A DNA stretch of 64,000 bases from Pseudomonas chlororaphis (lineage in GTDB: Bacteria > Pseudomonadota > Gammaproteobacteria > Pseudomonadales > Pseudomonadaceae). The stretch lies in assembly GCA_001023535.1 (NCBI GenBank), contig CP011020.1, positions 5,528,509-5,592,508 of the forward strand, read 5' to 3'. The notes under the pieces are model-generated. The model had not been told where the DNA came from and did no database searches. It saw only the letters and a list, made by a program, of their open reading frames with translations. Position 1 is the first letter of the stretch; every line of letters starts with the position of its first letter. The position numbers and the translations under genes are program-made. Below, in pieces: positions 1 to 8,816 of this stretch.

Positions 1-1890
1 CAGACATTCCGCGGGCGCGCCGGTCAGTTGACGACAGCCGACCTCGAGTTGCTCGCCCTGCTGCGCCAACGCCAGGAACAGTTGGACAACATTGCACCCG
101 AGCAACTGGAAGCCGAAGTGCGACGCCTGCTCAACCGCGAAGCCCGACTGGGTTGGAAACATCGCGTCGAGCAAGCCAATCCTGAACTGCTGTTCAGCCA
201 GGACGAAGCCCGCGCCAAAGTCGCCAGCCTCGCGCAAGCCGACGCACAGATGCGACTGCTCAATCGTGAGCTGCTGGCCAAAGGCATCAACCTCGACCGC
301 CTGGGCAATCGCAAGCAATGGGAGGATGTCACCCGCCTAACGGGCAAACGCTCGCGGCGTCTGCGCGAATTCATTGAACTGGGCAGTAATCTCGGCTTGA
401 TGAGCCTGCGTCCGGTATGGCTGATGAACCCGGACGTCGCCAGTCGTGTACTACCACTCAAGGCCAGCCTGTTCGATACGGTCATCTACGACGAAGCCTC
501 GCAGATGCCGGTCGAGTTCGCCCTGCCGACCTTATTCCGCGGCCAAGTCACTGTTGTCAGTGGTGATGAGAAGCAAATGCCGCCGACGGCATTCTTTTCC
601 AGTCGCATCGAAAGCGACGAAGCCGAAGTGTTCGACGGCGACGAGCCTGACGAGGACGCGGATGAGGAACAGCGCGAAGCGTTCGAAGACACCTGGAACC
701 GACGTGAGATCAAGGACTGCCCTGACCTGCTGCAACTGGCGCGCAACGCCCTGCCCAGCACCACTTTGCAGATTCACTACCGTTCGGCCTACCGTGAACT
801 GATCGGCTTTTCCAACGCCTCGTTCTATGGCAATCGCCTGAACGTTCCGGTCCGTCATCCACAGGCAAGCATCCAACGGATCAAACCGCTGGAACTGATC
901 CAGGTCGGTGGGCTGTACCAGAACCAGAGCAATGCCCAAGAAGCCGAGCGGGTCGTCGAGTACCTCAACGAGTTGTGGCAAAAACCTTACGACCAGCGCC
1001 CCTCGGTGGGTGTCGTCACCTTCAACCGCAAGCAGGCCGACCTCATCGAGGAGCATCTGGAGCAGCGTGCCGAGCAGGATGAGCTGTTCCGCACAGCCTA
1101 CGCCCAAGAACGCGAGCGCAGCGAAGACGGCGAGGACATGTCGGTGTTCGTCAAGAACGTGGAAAACGTGCAGGGCGATGAACGCGACATCATCGTCTTC
1201 TCCTCCACCTTCGGCCGCAACAGCCAAGGTACCTTCCGCCGTAGCTTCGGCGTGCTCGGGCAGACCGGTGGCGAACGGCGCCTGAACGTGGCGGTGACCC
1301 GTGCGCGACACAAGGTGGTGATGATCACATCGATGCCGATCGCCGATATCTCCGACATGCTCAACACGCACCGTGCCCCCGCCAGCCCGCGTGACTATCT
1401 GCAAGGCTATCTGGAATATGCCCGCGCCCTCTCCTCTGGCGAGTTCAGCAGCAGCGGCAAGTTGCTGGAGCGCCTGCAGACCGACCGCAGCAGCGTGCAC
1501 CGCGAACAAGGTCAGCAACGTGATGGTTTTGTCAGGCTGGTCGGCGAATTCATTCAATCTCTGGGATGGCAAGCCGCTCCCGCCAGTGAAGGCGATGCTT
1601 TCGGCCTCGACTTCGCCATCGAGCATCCAGATACGGGTCTGTACGCCATTGGCATCGAGTGCGATGCGCCTTGCCACACTCTGCTCGAACGCGCCCGCGC
1701 CCGGGAGATCTGGCGCCCGTCCGTGCTGCATCGCGCCATCCCGCATATCCATCGCGTGTCATCGCAAGCCTGGTATCACAACGGCGACAGCGAGCGATCA
1801 CGGCTGCGTGAAGCAATCGAACACGCCATGAAGGTCGAGCAGCCACTGCAACCCAATCCTGTTCCAGTTGATACGGAAATCTGCCCATGA
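1..1890 (+). CDS. Superfamily I DNA/RNA helicase, C-terminal part (5' end outside window)
   Basis: The frame is open from the first base, so the gene starts left of the window; the TTG at 28 is only the first possible internal start. The visible ~630 residues carry the C-terminal half of a UvrD/Dna2-like SF1 helicase. There is a Walker B/motif II (YDEASQMP), motif III (SGDEKQMPPT), a late motif V region (VENVQGDERDIIVFSS) and motif VI (LNVAVTRARHKVV). After the helicase core, around residues 510-600, comes a segment containing GIECDAPCH that resembles the Vsr/MTES-type endonuclease-like domain often found at the end of very large DUF4011-type helicases. The stop overlaps the start of the next gene by four bases (ATGA), so the two are co-translated. 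The role is unknown; such proteins occur in defence loci and as stand-alone repair-type helicases. Helicase call firm, nuclease-like tail less so. Confidence 0.82.
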   Translation, partial: QTFRGRAGQLTTADLELLALLRQRQEQLDNIAPEQLEAEVRRLLNREARLGWKHRVEQANPELLFSQDEARAKVASLAQADAQMRLLNRELLAKGINLDRLGNRKQWEDVTRLTGKRSRRLREFIELGSNLGLMSLRPVWLMNPDVASRVLPLKASLFDTVIYDEASQMPVEFALPTLFRGQVTVVSGDEKQMPPTAFFSSRIESDEAEVFDGDEPDEDADEEQREAFEDTWNRREIKDCPDLLQLARNALPSTTLQIHYRSAYRELIGFSNASFYGNRLNVPVRHPQASIQRIKPLELIQVGGLYQNQSNAQEAERVVEYLNELWQKPYDQRPSVGVVTFNRKQADLIEEHLEQRAEQDELFRTAYAQERERSEDGEDMSVFVKNVENVQGDERDIIVFSSTFGRNSQGTFRRSFGVLGQTGGERRLNVAVTRARHKVVMITSMPIADISDMLNTHRAPASPRDYLQGYLEYARALSSGEFSSSGKLLERLQTDRSSVHREQGQQRDGFVRLVGEFIQSLGWQAAPASEGDAFGLDFAIEHPDTGLYAIGIECDAPCHTLLERARAREIWRPSVLHRAIPHIHRVSSQAWYHNGDSERSRLREAIEHAMKVEQPLQPNPVPVDTEICP

Positions 1891-3245
1891 GTGGTCCCAA
1901 GGTCGTTCGCATTGTCACTCGCGAAGAAATCATCGCCATCTGTGAAGGCCACCTGCAACGCCTGGAGCGCGCCGTGGAGCGTTGGCAGACACAAGCCACA
2001 AGGCTTGGCGAACTCAGTGAGCAGGAGCGCATCGCCGCCACGGCGCGACACGCTCGCCTGCGCGCTCTGCTGGCAGAAGATCGATTGGCCGAATTGCAGA
2101 AGGCCGTGCCCGTGGAGATTGAGCACCTGCGCCGAGATCTGGAGGACCGCGAAGAACGCGCGATCATTCGTGCCGCCGAGCGACGCCAACGCGACCGCCG
2201 CGTCCAGGAAAACGCCGCGACATTGCTTGACGCCTTGCACGCCAATCCCCAAAGCGCCGATCAAACCTTGCTGCAGTCCCTCTCACAATTGGCGAGCGGT
2301 GCCAATCGGGAAGATGCCGAACGTCTGCTGGCCGAAGGTTTCACCCACTTGACCAAGGCCACCGAGAAGCCGGTGCTGAGCGATACCCAACGCGCCCTGG
2401 CGCAGCAGCTCAAGGTTGCCGAACCCGAGCTTTCCCTGCGCGATTGGATAACGGCACGGGAACCGGAAGCCACGCGAGACATACGTCTGCTGCGCATCGA
2501 CCGCCACATCGTGGAACTGCAACTGCTGCAAGGCGCAGAGCGTGCCGCACCGTTCCTTCTAGCACTGGAAAGAGCTGAAACGGAAGTCGACGCCAAACGG
2601 CGCAATCTGTTGCTCGACAGCTTGGTACTCGACCTCGGCACGTCCACTCGAAACTTCCAACGCCAGCGTGAGTGCCTCGAACAGCTGCAGGACCTGGCCA
2701 GCGAAATCGAAACCTGCATGGGCACCGAACACGCAACCTTACTGAGTCAGATTGGCGCCTGCACGACCGATAGCGAATTCTCGGTAATGGCTGGGCTGAT
2801 CGAGCAGTGTAAAACGCATATCGCAACCCACTTGCAGACTCAAGCCGCCCTTGCCCGCCGCGAAGCCGTGCTCGGCGGCTTGGCCAGCCTCGGCTACGAG
2901 GTACGCGAAGGCATGGCAACCGCCTGGGCAGAAACCGGCAAGGTCGTGCTGCGCAAAGCCGCGACGCCCGGTTATGGCGTTGAAGTGGGTGGCAAAGCCG
3001 ACAATGGCCGCCTGCAAGTTCGCGCGGTCGCTCTCAGCAGCGATCGCGACAAGACGCGGGATCGCGACGTTGAAACCATCTGGTGCGGCGAATTCCAGCG
3101 GTTACAAGCCTTATTGCAAGATAAGGGCTGCGAGTTGCTGATCGAGCGGGCACTTTCCGTGGGTGAAGTACCGCTTAAAGAAACGAGCGTTTCCGCACCA
3201 GGTGTAGAGGCAATCGCTGCTCAGCAAAAGACTCTTCATCAATGA
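1887..3245 (+). CDS. Coiled-coil protein of unknown function, partner of the helicase
   Basis: This is a 452-residue soluble protein with no signal peptide or membrane segment. It is very rich in Glu, Arg, Gln, Ala and Leu in long heptad-like stretches (about residues 15-120 and 150-320), so it is probably mostly coiled coil. A less helical C-terminal part (about residues 335-420) contains several Gly and Val. The start ATG overlaps the helicase stop (ATGA), which indicates translational coupling and a shared job. I do not recognise a named family. The start is fixed by the overlap and by the good N-terminal sequence MSGPKVVRIVTREE. By analogy with other helicase/coiled-coil pairs it could be a regulatory or DNA-tethering subunit, but that is inference. 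Confidence 0.75.
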   Translation: MSGPKVVRIVTREEIIAICEGHLQRLERAVERWQTQATRLGELSEQERIAATARHARLRALLAEDRLAELQKAVPVEIEHLRRDLEDREERAIIRAAERRQRDRRVQENAATLLDALHANPQSADQTLLQSLSQLASGANREDAERLLAEGFTHLTKATEKPVLSDTQRALAQQLKVAEPELSLRDWITAREPEATRDIRLLRIDRHIVELQLLQGAERAAPFLLALERAETEVDAKRRNLLLDSLVLDLGTSTRNFQRQRECLEQLQDLASEIETCMGTEHATLLSQIGACTTDSEFSVMAGLIEQCKTHIATHLQTQAALARREAVLGGLASLGYEVREGMATAWAETGKVVLRKAATPGYGVEVGGKADNGRLQVRAVALSSDRDKTRDRDVETIWCGEFQRLQALLQDKGCELLIERALSVGEVPLKETSVSAPGVEAIAAQQKTLHQ

Positions 3246-3370
3246 ACCGCTAACGACCCCGCCGCAAACCAAGCGATCATTCCCTGGTCCGTCATTGAGC
3301 GCTCGATCGCAATGCACAGCCTTGAACACACCGCCAGGGTGATCGTCCTGACGATCGCGATCAGCCAGCG

Positions 3371-3634
3371 CTACTCGTCGGCACTCTTCATATGAAAAAT
3401 CGTGTACGGCAGGATCAGCGTATCGGCGACGAAACTGAACGGCAGGTCAATGACTGCAAACGGAGTCAGGGCACTCATGGCCCCAGCATTGTCGTGGCCT
3501 TTGATAATCTCGAGATCGACAGTAACGCCGCAGTAAGGATGGAGGCCACACATGTGCCCGTAGCTGGAGCTTTCGTTGACAGTCGCGCACCCTGTCAGCA
3601 GCGCCATGGTAAAAACCGTTAGCATGAGCCGCAT
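3371..3634 (-). CDS. Small lipoprotein, YceK/YidQ-like
   Basis: An 87-residue protein with a short hydrophobic leader ending in a lipobox (LLTG-Cys at residues 12-16), so it is exported and lipid-anchored. After the Cys it has the pattern GHMCGLHPYCGVTVDLE followed by PFAVIDLPFSFVADTLILPY. This matches the YceK/YidQ (DUF1375) lipoproteins, whose hallmark is a Cys/Gly/Tyr-rich head and a DLPxSxxxDTxxLP core. Its function is unknown. It faces the helicase operon tail to tail, with 125 bp between. The 300 bp between its start and the terminator near 3935 hold no gene I can support; a 61-codon minus-strand frame at 3724-3909 has no family or clear ribosome site. Confidence 0.75.
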   Translation of the reverse strand: MRLMLTVFTMALLTGCATVNESSSYGHMCGLHPYCGVTVDLEIIKGHDNAGAMSALTPFAVIDLPFSFVADTLILPYTIFHMKSADE

Positions 3635-3934
3635 GATGTACCCTCACCCTGGAAGGGCGAGACTGTAGCACTGAAACCGGCCCAACCCTCACTATTGTTA
3701 CGGAAGGTTTTGCAGCGCGTCTTCTACAGCGCAGGACGTTGCGACTTGTCCCACTCCTCGCCGTGGCCGTCCTCTGCGAATGGGTAATCACTCCAGCATG
3801 GATCAACCGAGGACCAACCGAGATCGCCACCCACAAAGGCCTGCAGACTTGCTAAACAGATGAATATCGTTGATGGCGAGAACGATTGATCAAAAACCCG
3901 AGGGCCCACGTTTCATCCTACAAATCTCAGGCAT

Positions 3935-3966
3935 AAAAAAAAGCCACTCATCTGAGTGGCTTTTTT
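3935..3966. terminator. Bidirectional rho-independent terminator next to the tRNA-Gly fragment
   Basis: A perfect 8-bp stem (GCCACTCA at 3943-3950, TGAGTGGC at 3953-3960) with a 2-base loop is flanked by eight A on the left and six T on the right. It can therefore end transcripts in both directions. It lies 8 bases beyond the 3' end of the tRNA-Gly remnant, where the terminator of the original tRNA gene would be. Confidence 0.85.
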
Positions 3967-3974
3967 CTGAATCC

Positions 3975-3995
3975 TGGAGCGGGAAACGAGACTCG
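3975..3995 (-). other. 3' end of tRNA-Gly(GCC): attachment-site remnant of an integrated element
   Basis: Read on the minus strand, these 21 bases match the last 21 of tRNA-Gly(GCC): the T-arm end, the acceptor stem 3' half and CCA. No anticodon or D arm precedes them, since the sequence to the right (3996 onward) does not continue as a tRNA. ICEclc/PAGI-type islands in Pseudomonas are known to integrate into the 3' end of tRNA-Gly and to leave exactly such a short repeat at the far end. The terminator on the left is the side expected to be the old chromosome, so the element should extend to the right. Confidence 0.7.
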
Positions 3996-4325
3996 TATCT
4001 GGTGTCCGACTCGTTGAAATCTAAGGGGTTTCTTTTATTGACGAAGCAGGAAAAGACTTAATTCTGGACTTGTTTTTGAGAACTATCAAGGGTCAAGAGA
4101 CCGGGATTTCGGGCTCTGCCATTTCCTCCGACCCATAGCCAACCGGACGGGAGGCGTCCCGTCTGGAAAGTTACTCAATGCTTCTTGGATGCCAGATGGG
4201 TCGTGAAGCTGCTCCCGCTGTAGCGCCTCTATGGGCTCAAAGAGCCTTGATCTTGGAACTGTATCAACCAAAGCCGCACACCATCATCAATTCGCTGACG
4301 TTGCCACCCGCCGTCTGGGTGAGCG

Positions 4326-4545
4326 CTCAGTGGGCTGCTTTCGGCCGATTGTGTTGAAAAAGTCGACCCGGTTTGGCTAGCCATGCATCGAGTGGTGAAA
4401 ATGCCTTTTCTGCACGCCGCTGCGTCAAATTTGAGTCCTAAACCTTCTGCGAAAAAATACAGATTTCAATCTCAGGCGCGTACTTTTCTGTCACGGAAAT
4501 CGAAACCGACTTTTTTAACAGTATCGGCCGATTGCTGCCACTGAG
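4326..4545. repeat. MITE-like element of about 220 bp with long imperfect terminal inverted repeats
   Basis: The inner arms 4343-4365 and 4507-4529 are inverted copies differing at 3 of 23 positions. Both contain GGCCGAT and AAAAAGTCG. The outer edges CTCAGTGG (4326-4333) and CCACTGAG (4538-4545) are also inverted copies. The interior (4366-4506) has no gene. This layout, two long arms around an empty centre, is that of a non-autonomous insertion-sequence derivative. No target duplication was found. The rest of 3996-4633 holds no supportable gene; a 61-codon minus-strand frame at 4086-4271 was judged fortuitous. Confidence 0.55.
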
Positions 4546-4633
4546 TCTCAGCAAGTACTCTCTCGGCCTATCGCCCTTTGGTTTCCGTCCCTTCCGCTGC
4601 TACGCTCATGAGTCCTCGATTGGAGTCGAAACA

Positions 4634-4845
4634 ATGCCCACCGAATATTCACTTTCTGATGTTCTCGAGCGGCTGTACCAAAATCAGCTCGCCTTGGAGG
4701 CCGCGGTGATGGAGCTGACCTTGAAGGTAAAAGATCAAGGTGCAGCAGAGATTGGTGCCAACATCCGAGGTGCACTTCACACCATCGGAGAAATGCCGGA
4801 CACATCAAGCAGGGCTTGGCTAAGCTGAGAACCCAGGGTCACTGA
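4634..4845 (+). pseudogene. Small conserved-type protein, frameshifted near its 3' end
   Basis: The frame opens with MPTEYSLSDVLERLYQNQ and runs into GALHTIGE, then stops at 4828. If one A is restored in the run at about 4790-4796, the other frame continues as NAGHIKQGLAKLRTQGH and ends at 4845. That is a natural, hydrophilic tail. The reading I remember for this small Pseudomonas family (about 65-70 residues, unknown function) has the same tail, so a one-base deletion is the likeliest explanation. It could still make a slightly shortened product. The ATG at 4634 is preferred over upstream in-frame starts because the protein sequence becomes coherent there. Confidence 0.5.
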
Positions 4846-4975
4846 TTTAACGGCCCATGCGATGGCGAGCTTGGCGGTTATCCTGCGCAGCATAAAGGCT
4901 GGACTCGCCGAAGCGTCAGAACTCCCGCGCGCTGCGCGGCGACATCGTGAAGATACGGGCGCCCTCAATTTTTCG

Positions 4976-5224
4976 TTATGAAAGGCGACGCACCTTGATA
5001 ATCATGTCCGAAGCTACCTTATGCTTGGGCTTGGCCGCTCGAATAACCTTGTGCTGATCATCGGCCATTGTTTCAACGAGCATGCCATTACTGATTTCCA
5101 TCACACTGAGTCCGGCCGCCAGCGTATTGATATAGGCCGCCTTAATCGCGCCTTTCGCCATGGCTGGAATTTTCTCTTCCAGCCGGCTCACCAGTTCATC
5201 ATTTAACATCTGCTTGACGTCCAT
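4976..5224 (-). CDS. Small conserved-looking hypothetical protein
   Basis: This is an 82-residue soluble protein. A helical first half (residues 1-30, MDVKQMLNDELVSRLEEKIP) is followed by an Ala/Leu-rich patch and a Lys-rich tail ending in IIKVRRLS. It has no signal peptide, membrane segment or known motif that I recognise. Codon use is ordinary for the host and the start ATG is the only good one. It stands alone, so its context does not help. Confidence 0.55.
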   Translation of the reverse strand: MDVKQMLNDELVSRLEEKIPAMAKGAIKAAYINTLAAGLSVMEISNGMLVETMADDQHKVIRAAKPKHKVASDMIIKVRRLS

Positions 5225-5307
5225 AACGAACTCCGCATTTTAGGCCAGCAGCCAGCCATCATGTTATTGCTGCGTGATCCGGGACAAGCACCGTCCGCCC
5301 CTAAAAC

Positions 5308-5382
5308 GCACAGAAGACCTATTTGTTGACCGTCGATGCGTCTCCTTGGACGAAGTCCGTCGGGAGTAAAGGTCTTCTGTGC
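5308..5382. repeat. Perfect 13-bp inverted repeat enclosing a second nested hairpin
   Basis: GCACAGAAGACCT at 5308-5320 is repeated in inverted form at 5370-5382. Inside lie a five-pair stem (5342-5346 with 5362-5366, one G-T) and within it GGAC-GAA-GTCC (5348-5358). Together they can fold into one long rod with an internal loop. There is no coding frame across it and no T tract to suggest a terminator. The remainder of 5225-5777 shows no supportable gene. Confidence 0.5.
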
Positions 5383-5777
5383 TGACTCGCATAGCCCATG
5401 GCAGTGAGGCACAAACGAAAATACAGAGGGTTTTTCTGCGCCAATATTCCCGAAAGGTACCGATCTGTCTCGATAGAGTGCCCAAGAGATCCCAATTCAA
5501 CAATCCAGTGTTGCGGCGGCCGCTTGAATCCGCCGACGTCCAGCCACTTGTGATAGGCGCATGCGGCTACGACGCAGCGCCACTACCTGACCGGCCTCAT
5601 GGTGCACTGGCTGTTCCCAGATAGCTCTACGTTCGGCACTTATTACGCCTGAGCATGGCCACCTGTTCGCAGGCTGCGGGATAGTCAATGAATCGTTTCC
5701 GGCAATGAATATAAGGAATCAGTTAAGCGCGCTCGCTGGGAGAATGCATCGCGCCCCTCACCTCGCTAAAAACTTTT

Positions 5778-7406
5778 TTAAATTTTAAATCTTTTGACTA
5801 AATGGTTAAGATTTACTGCCAACTCAGACAACTCGCCGCTGGCAACTGAAGTTTGGTGCGAGCCCGCTGCGGACTGGATAGATAAATCGCGAATACTTAC
5901 CAAACTACTATCAATCTGTCTTGCAACTTGAGACTGCTGTTCGGCGGCAGTCGCTATTTGCACGTTGCGCTCATTAATGTGCTCGATTGACTCGGTAATT
6001 TCGGCCAGAGCCAACCCGGCGGAACGAGCCAAAGCGAGCGTGTTGGTAGCTTGCAGACTAGTCTGCTCCATTGCCATTACGGCTTCATTTGAGCCTGTCT
6101 GGATTGTCGAAATCATTTGCTCGATCTCACTGGTGGACTCTTGAGTCCGGTGAGCTAGTGCGCGCACTTCATCAGCAACGACTGCAAATCCACGACCCGC
6201 CTCACCCGCACGAGCCGCTTCGATTGCAGCATTAAGCGCGAGAAGATTTGTCTGCTGGGCTACGGCACGGATCACGTCGAGCACCTTACTTATATCTGTG
6301 GCCTTTATAGCCAAGCCTTTCACACTAGCGGATGTAGACTCTACACTGCCGACCATCATGTTAATGGCATCGACTGTGTCATCTACTTTGACCCTTCCAT
6401 CCATAGCGGTTCTGCTGGTTTGCGATGCAGCAGTTGAGGCCCCTGCTGCATTGCCAGCAACTTCATCGACAGCTGAACTCATTTCTGTAATAGCGGTCGC
6501 AGCCATTTCAATTTCATTATTCTGACGCATCAACCCTCTGGAAGCTTCTTCCGTCACAGCATGCATTTCCTCAGACGTCGCGGCTAACTGGCTGGATGAA
6601 TCGCTGATCTGAATAATCGTATCACGCAAGTTCCCTTGCATGGTCGATAAAGCTGCAACAAGACGCCCCATCTCATCACGTGCTTGAACTTTTATCTCGT
6701 TACTGAAATCGTTAGCCGCAATACGCTCGGCAATCAACAATGATTCTCGCATAGGCAGTGTCAAGCTTCGAGTGTACATCCAGGCAAGCAAAACAGTTGC
6801 CAACAGCGACAACGTGATAAAAACAAACACCATTGTCACGGTTTGATTGTAAGCAGCGTCTGCCGCTTCCCCGGCAGCCTTCGCTTTGGCATCATTACTA
6901 TCTCTAAGCGCCTCGACACTTGAAGCAACTTTAAGAGCGGCGTTTCGAACTTCCTCATCCCCGTATTTTATGGCGCTCGCATAATCGCCAGCAGCAATAA
7001 AACTGAGATATTGCTTTTGCAAAAGCTCAAATTCGGCAACAGACTTTCCCAAAGAAGCAAGGACGACCTGACCTTGTGGAGTAACAACCAACCCGGCCAG
7101 CTCCGAAAGATACTTCCTAATAAGCCCCTGTGACTCTACAACCTCCTTCAAGCTAATAGACCTCACCAACTCCGACTCTGCGGCGTTGCGCAATTTACTA
7201 TTACTGTTACGTACGCTCATAAACTCACGATCCAGCAAGCCCAACACCTTAAAACTAGGGACGATGTTTTCCTCAACTTTTTTCTCCGCTTCGCTCAGCG
7301 TGGAAGTCTGCCTTAAGGCAAACATTCCAAAGCAAAAAATCAATGCGCAAAAAATACCAAAACAAAGAGCGGAACGTGATGCAAGATTGAGCATTCGCAA
7401 GTTCAT
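5778..7406 (-). CDS. Methyl-accepting chemotaxis protein with 4-helix-bundle sensor
   Basis: A 542-residue membrane chemoreceptor. The first membrane segment is about residues 10-30 and the second about 190-212. Between them is a ~155-residue helical periplasmic domain of the 4HB_MCP type ([20 protein letters not shown]). A HAMP linker follows ([19 protein letters not shown]), then the cytoplasmic signalling helix pair. The conserved hairpin tip [19 protein letters not shown] is intact, so it should couple to CheW/CheA. The ligand is unknown. I start at the ATG at 7406 rather than 14 codons upstream, because the hydrophobic N-terminus follows it directly. There is no C-terminal NWETF-type pentapeptide. 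The 277 bp upstream hold only its promoter region. Confidence 0.9.
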   Translation of the reverse strand: MNLRMLNLASRSALCFGIFCALIFCFGMFALRQTSTLSEAEKKVEENIVPSFKVLGLLDREFMSVRNSNSKLRNAAESELVRSISLKEVVESQGLIRKYLSELAGLVVTPQGQVVLASLGKSVAEFELLQKQYLSFIAAGDYASAIKYGDEEVRNAALKVASSVEALRDSNDAKAKAAGEAADAAYNQTVTMVFVFITLSLLATVLLAWMYTRSLTLPMRESLLIAERIAANDFSNEIKVQARDEMGRLVAALSTMQGNLRDTIIQISDSSSQLAATSEEMHAVTEEASRGLMRQNNEIEMAATAITEMSSAVDEVAGNAAGASTAASQTSRTAMDGRVKVDDTVDAINMMVGSVESTSASVKGLAIKATDISKVLDVIRAVAQQTNLLALNAAIEAARAGEAGRGFAVVADEVRALAHRTQESTSEIEQMISTIQTGSNEAVMAMEQTSLQATNTLALARSAGLALAEITESIEHINERNVQIATAAEQQSQVARQIDSSLVSIRDLSIQSAAGSHQTSVASGELSELAVNLNHLVKRFKI

Positions 7407-7683
7407 GGTGGATGTCTCGCTAGGGGTAGCAATGGGTAAAATAGGCAAAACAGCAAACTTTCAGTGATATCCGGCAACTTCTTAAACTCGAAGTACAATG
7501 AATCCGAGAGCCCATCAGAACTTAGCCAACTCCACCGACTACCTATTATTAATTTAGCAACAAAATTTCACGCAATACCGCTTACAAAAGTGTCATGGCA
7601 GATTTGTCATTTCAGCTCACCACCCAGTTGAACATAATTAGCCAACGTTCAGAAATCCTGCATACGTAAATAACTAGCCCCTG

Positions 7684-8127
7684 CTACCCTTCGTCCTTTC
7701 TCTGCAACTGGGATAAACAGAACAATCTATACAATTTTAGAGCTCCCAGATTCAGATCATTATCATGTAAACATTTTTGTAGCAAAGATGAGGGTGGCGG
7801 GAGCTCATCTGCATGGCAAACCGCATCGCAGATATCCTCGATATAAATTCCCGGAACAAATTGCCTGATTCTAGCGTTCAATTTACACAATGAAACCCGC
7901 AACTCCCTCGTCAAACATTCGGCGTCTGAAGGATTCAAGCTGCTCACTCTCAGCCCAAAGGACTCTGAATCTTTGGCTTTATTTAGGTCACCAGAATGAG
8001 CGGGAGCCTTTAAAAACAACCCAACAACCATGCGCACAGAAAACTGCAAGGAATAACACTCGCTAATTAATATTTCAGAGAGCTCATACTCACTTGAATA
8101 ATTCATTTTAGAAGAATCATTTGACAT
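7684..8127 (-). CDS. Hypothetical protein, AT-rich gene
   Basis: This is a predicted soluble protein of about 147 residues with no signal peptide or membrane segment. It contains six Cys, including two in the C-terminal third (LLQKCLHDND, RLFCLSQLQ). I do not recognise a family. The base composition is clearly more AT-rich than the surrounding catabolic genes, which suggests a separate origin. An AGGTGA ribosome site lies 9 bases before the ATG at 8127, which is preferred over the GTG at 8133. It ends 277 bp upstream of the chemoreceptor start and follows a similar AT-rich gene in the same direction, so the two probably form a unit. Confidence 0.5.
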   Translation of the reverse strand: MSNDSSKMNYSSEYELSEILISECYSLQFSVRMVVGLFLKAPAHSGDLNKAKDSESFGLRVSSLNPSDAECLTRELRVSLCKLNARIRQFVPGIYIEDICDAVCHADELPPPSSLLQKCLHDNDLNLGALKLYRLFCLSQLQRKDEG

Positions 8128-8170
8128 AACCACATATCACCTGCTTGAGCACTGACACCCCAGTTAATAC

Positions 8171-8662
8171 CTATGTTCGCTTTCTCGCGCTGTCAATAAT
8201 CTTTAACAGACCGACTTCGATACCGCAGTAACATATTAATCGATGGTAAACAGCTTCAATATCTTGCTGACAATTGACTAGTATGGAATTTAACGAAGTG
8301 CATGAAGCCATTTTAGAATCTCTTGCTAAAATATCGCATAGCCTCTTATTCACTGATCGAAGCTCATCCAGGTCCGACCCAAGCCGGCCAGTAGTAGTAA
8401 GCATCGCAAGTTCTATCTTATTGGTCAGCTGGATCACGGAGAGCTCTAACAAATTTAATTGAGCAAGCAGGCAAACAATGCCGTTGACATCATCGGGCGC
8501 GTTCGCTATAGCAGCCCTTATGTTAGCTATTTCAGCTCTATTCGAGCGAAGCTGTACAGCAATAGACCTGTGATTAAATATATGCTTATCGGCCTCAGCA
8601 AGATACCGGTCAATTTTTCTCTTGTAATTGCAAACCAAGCTGCTTAGTAGTAAATCATTCAT
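8171..8662 (-). CDS. Hypothetical helical protein, AT-rich gene
   Basis: A 163-residue, mostly alpha-helical soluble protein with Leu/Ile/Ala heptads (about residues 30-130) and no export signal. It has several Cys near the C-terminus (VNCQQDIEAVYHRLICYCG). No family is recognised. It is followed after 43 bp by the other AT-rich unknown gene and lies downstream of an AraC regulator transcribed the same way, so regulator and pair may be linked. A Shine-Dalgarno sequence is weak, so the start is uncertain. Confidence 0.5.
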   Translation of the reverse strand: MNDLLLSSLVCNYKRKIDRYLAEADKHIFNHRSIAVQLRSNRAEIANIRAAIANAPDDVNGIVCLLAQLNLLELSVIQLTNKIELAMLTTTGRLGSDLDELRSVNKRLCDILARDSKMASCTSLNSILVNCQQDIEAVYHRLICYCGIEVGLLKIIDSARKRT

Positions 8663-8816
8663 ACTAGAAACTTCGATGACTGAGCGGAAGCACAGGATTT
8701 ACTATTTACTCATATTTCCTTATAGCTGCATAGGCCAGGACATCAACTCTTCGTTTTTCTCAATAAAATTTCGTTTTTTTAGGGTCTTGTGGAAATGAAT
8801 TAAAAATAAATAGACA

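Noticed and set aside
532..1752. Minus-strand frame of 406 codons opposite the helicase gene
   Set aside because: It lies wholly opposite a gene with clear helicase motifs, has no recognisable family and is a shadow of high-GC codon use.
3724..3909. Minus-strand 61-codon frame near the lipoprotein gene
   Set aside because: The C-terminal part looks protein-like, but there is no clear start, ribosome site or family.
4086..4271. Minus-strand 61-codon frame in the island edge
   Set aside because: No ribosome site or recognisable sequence; considered fortuitous.
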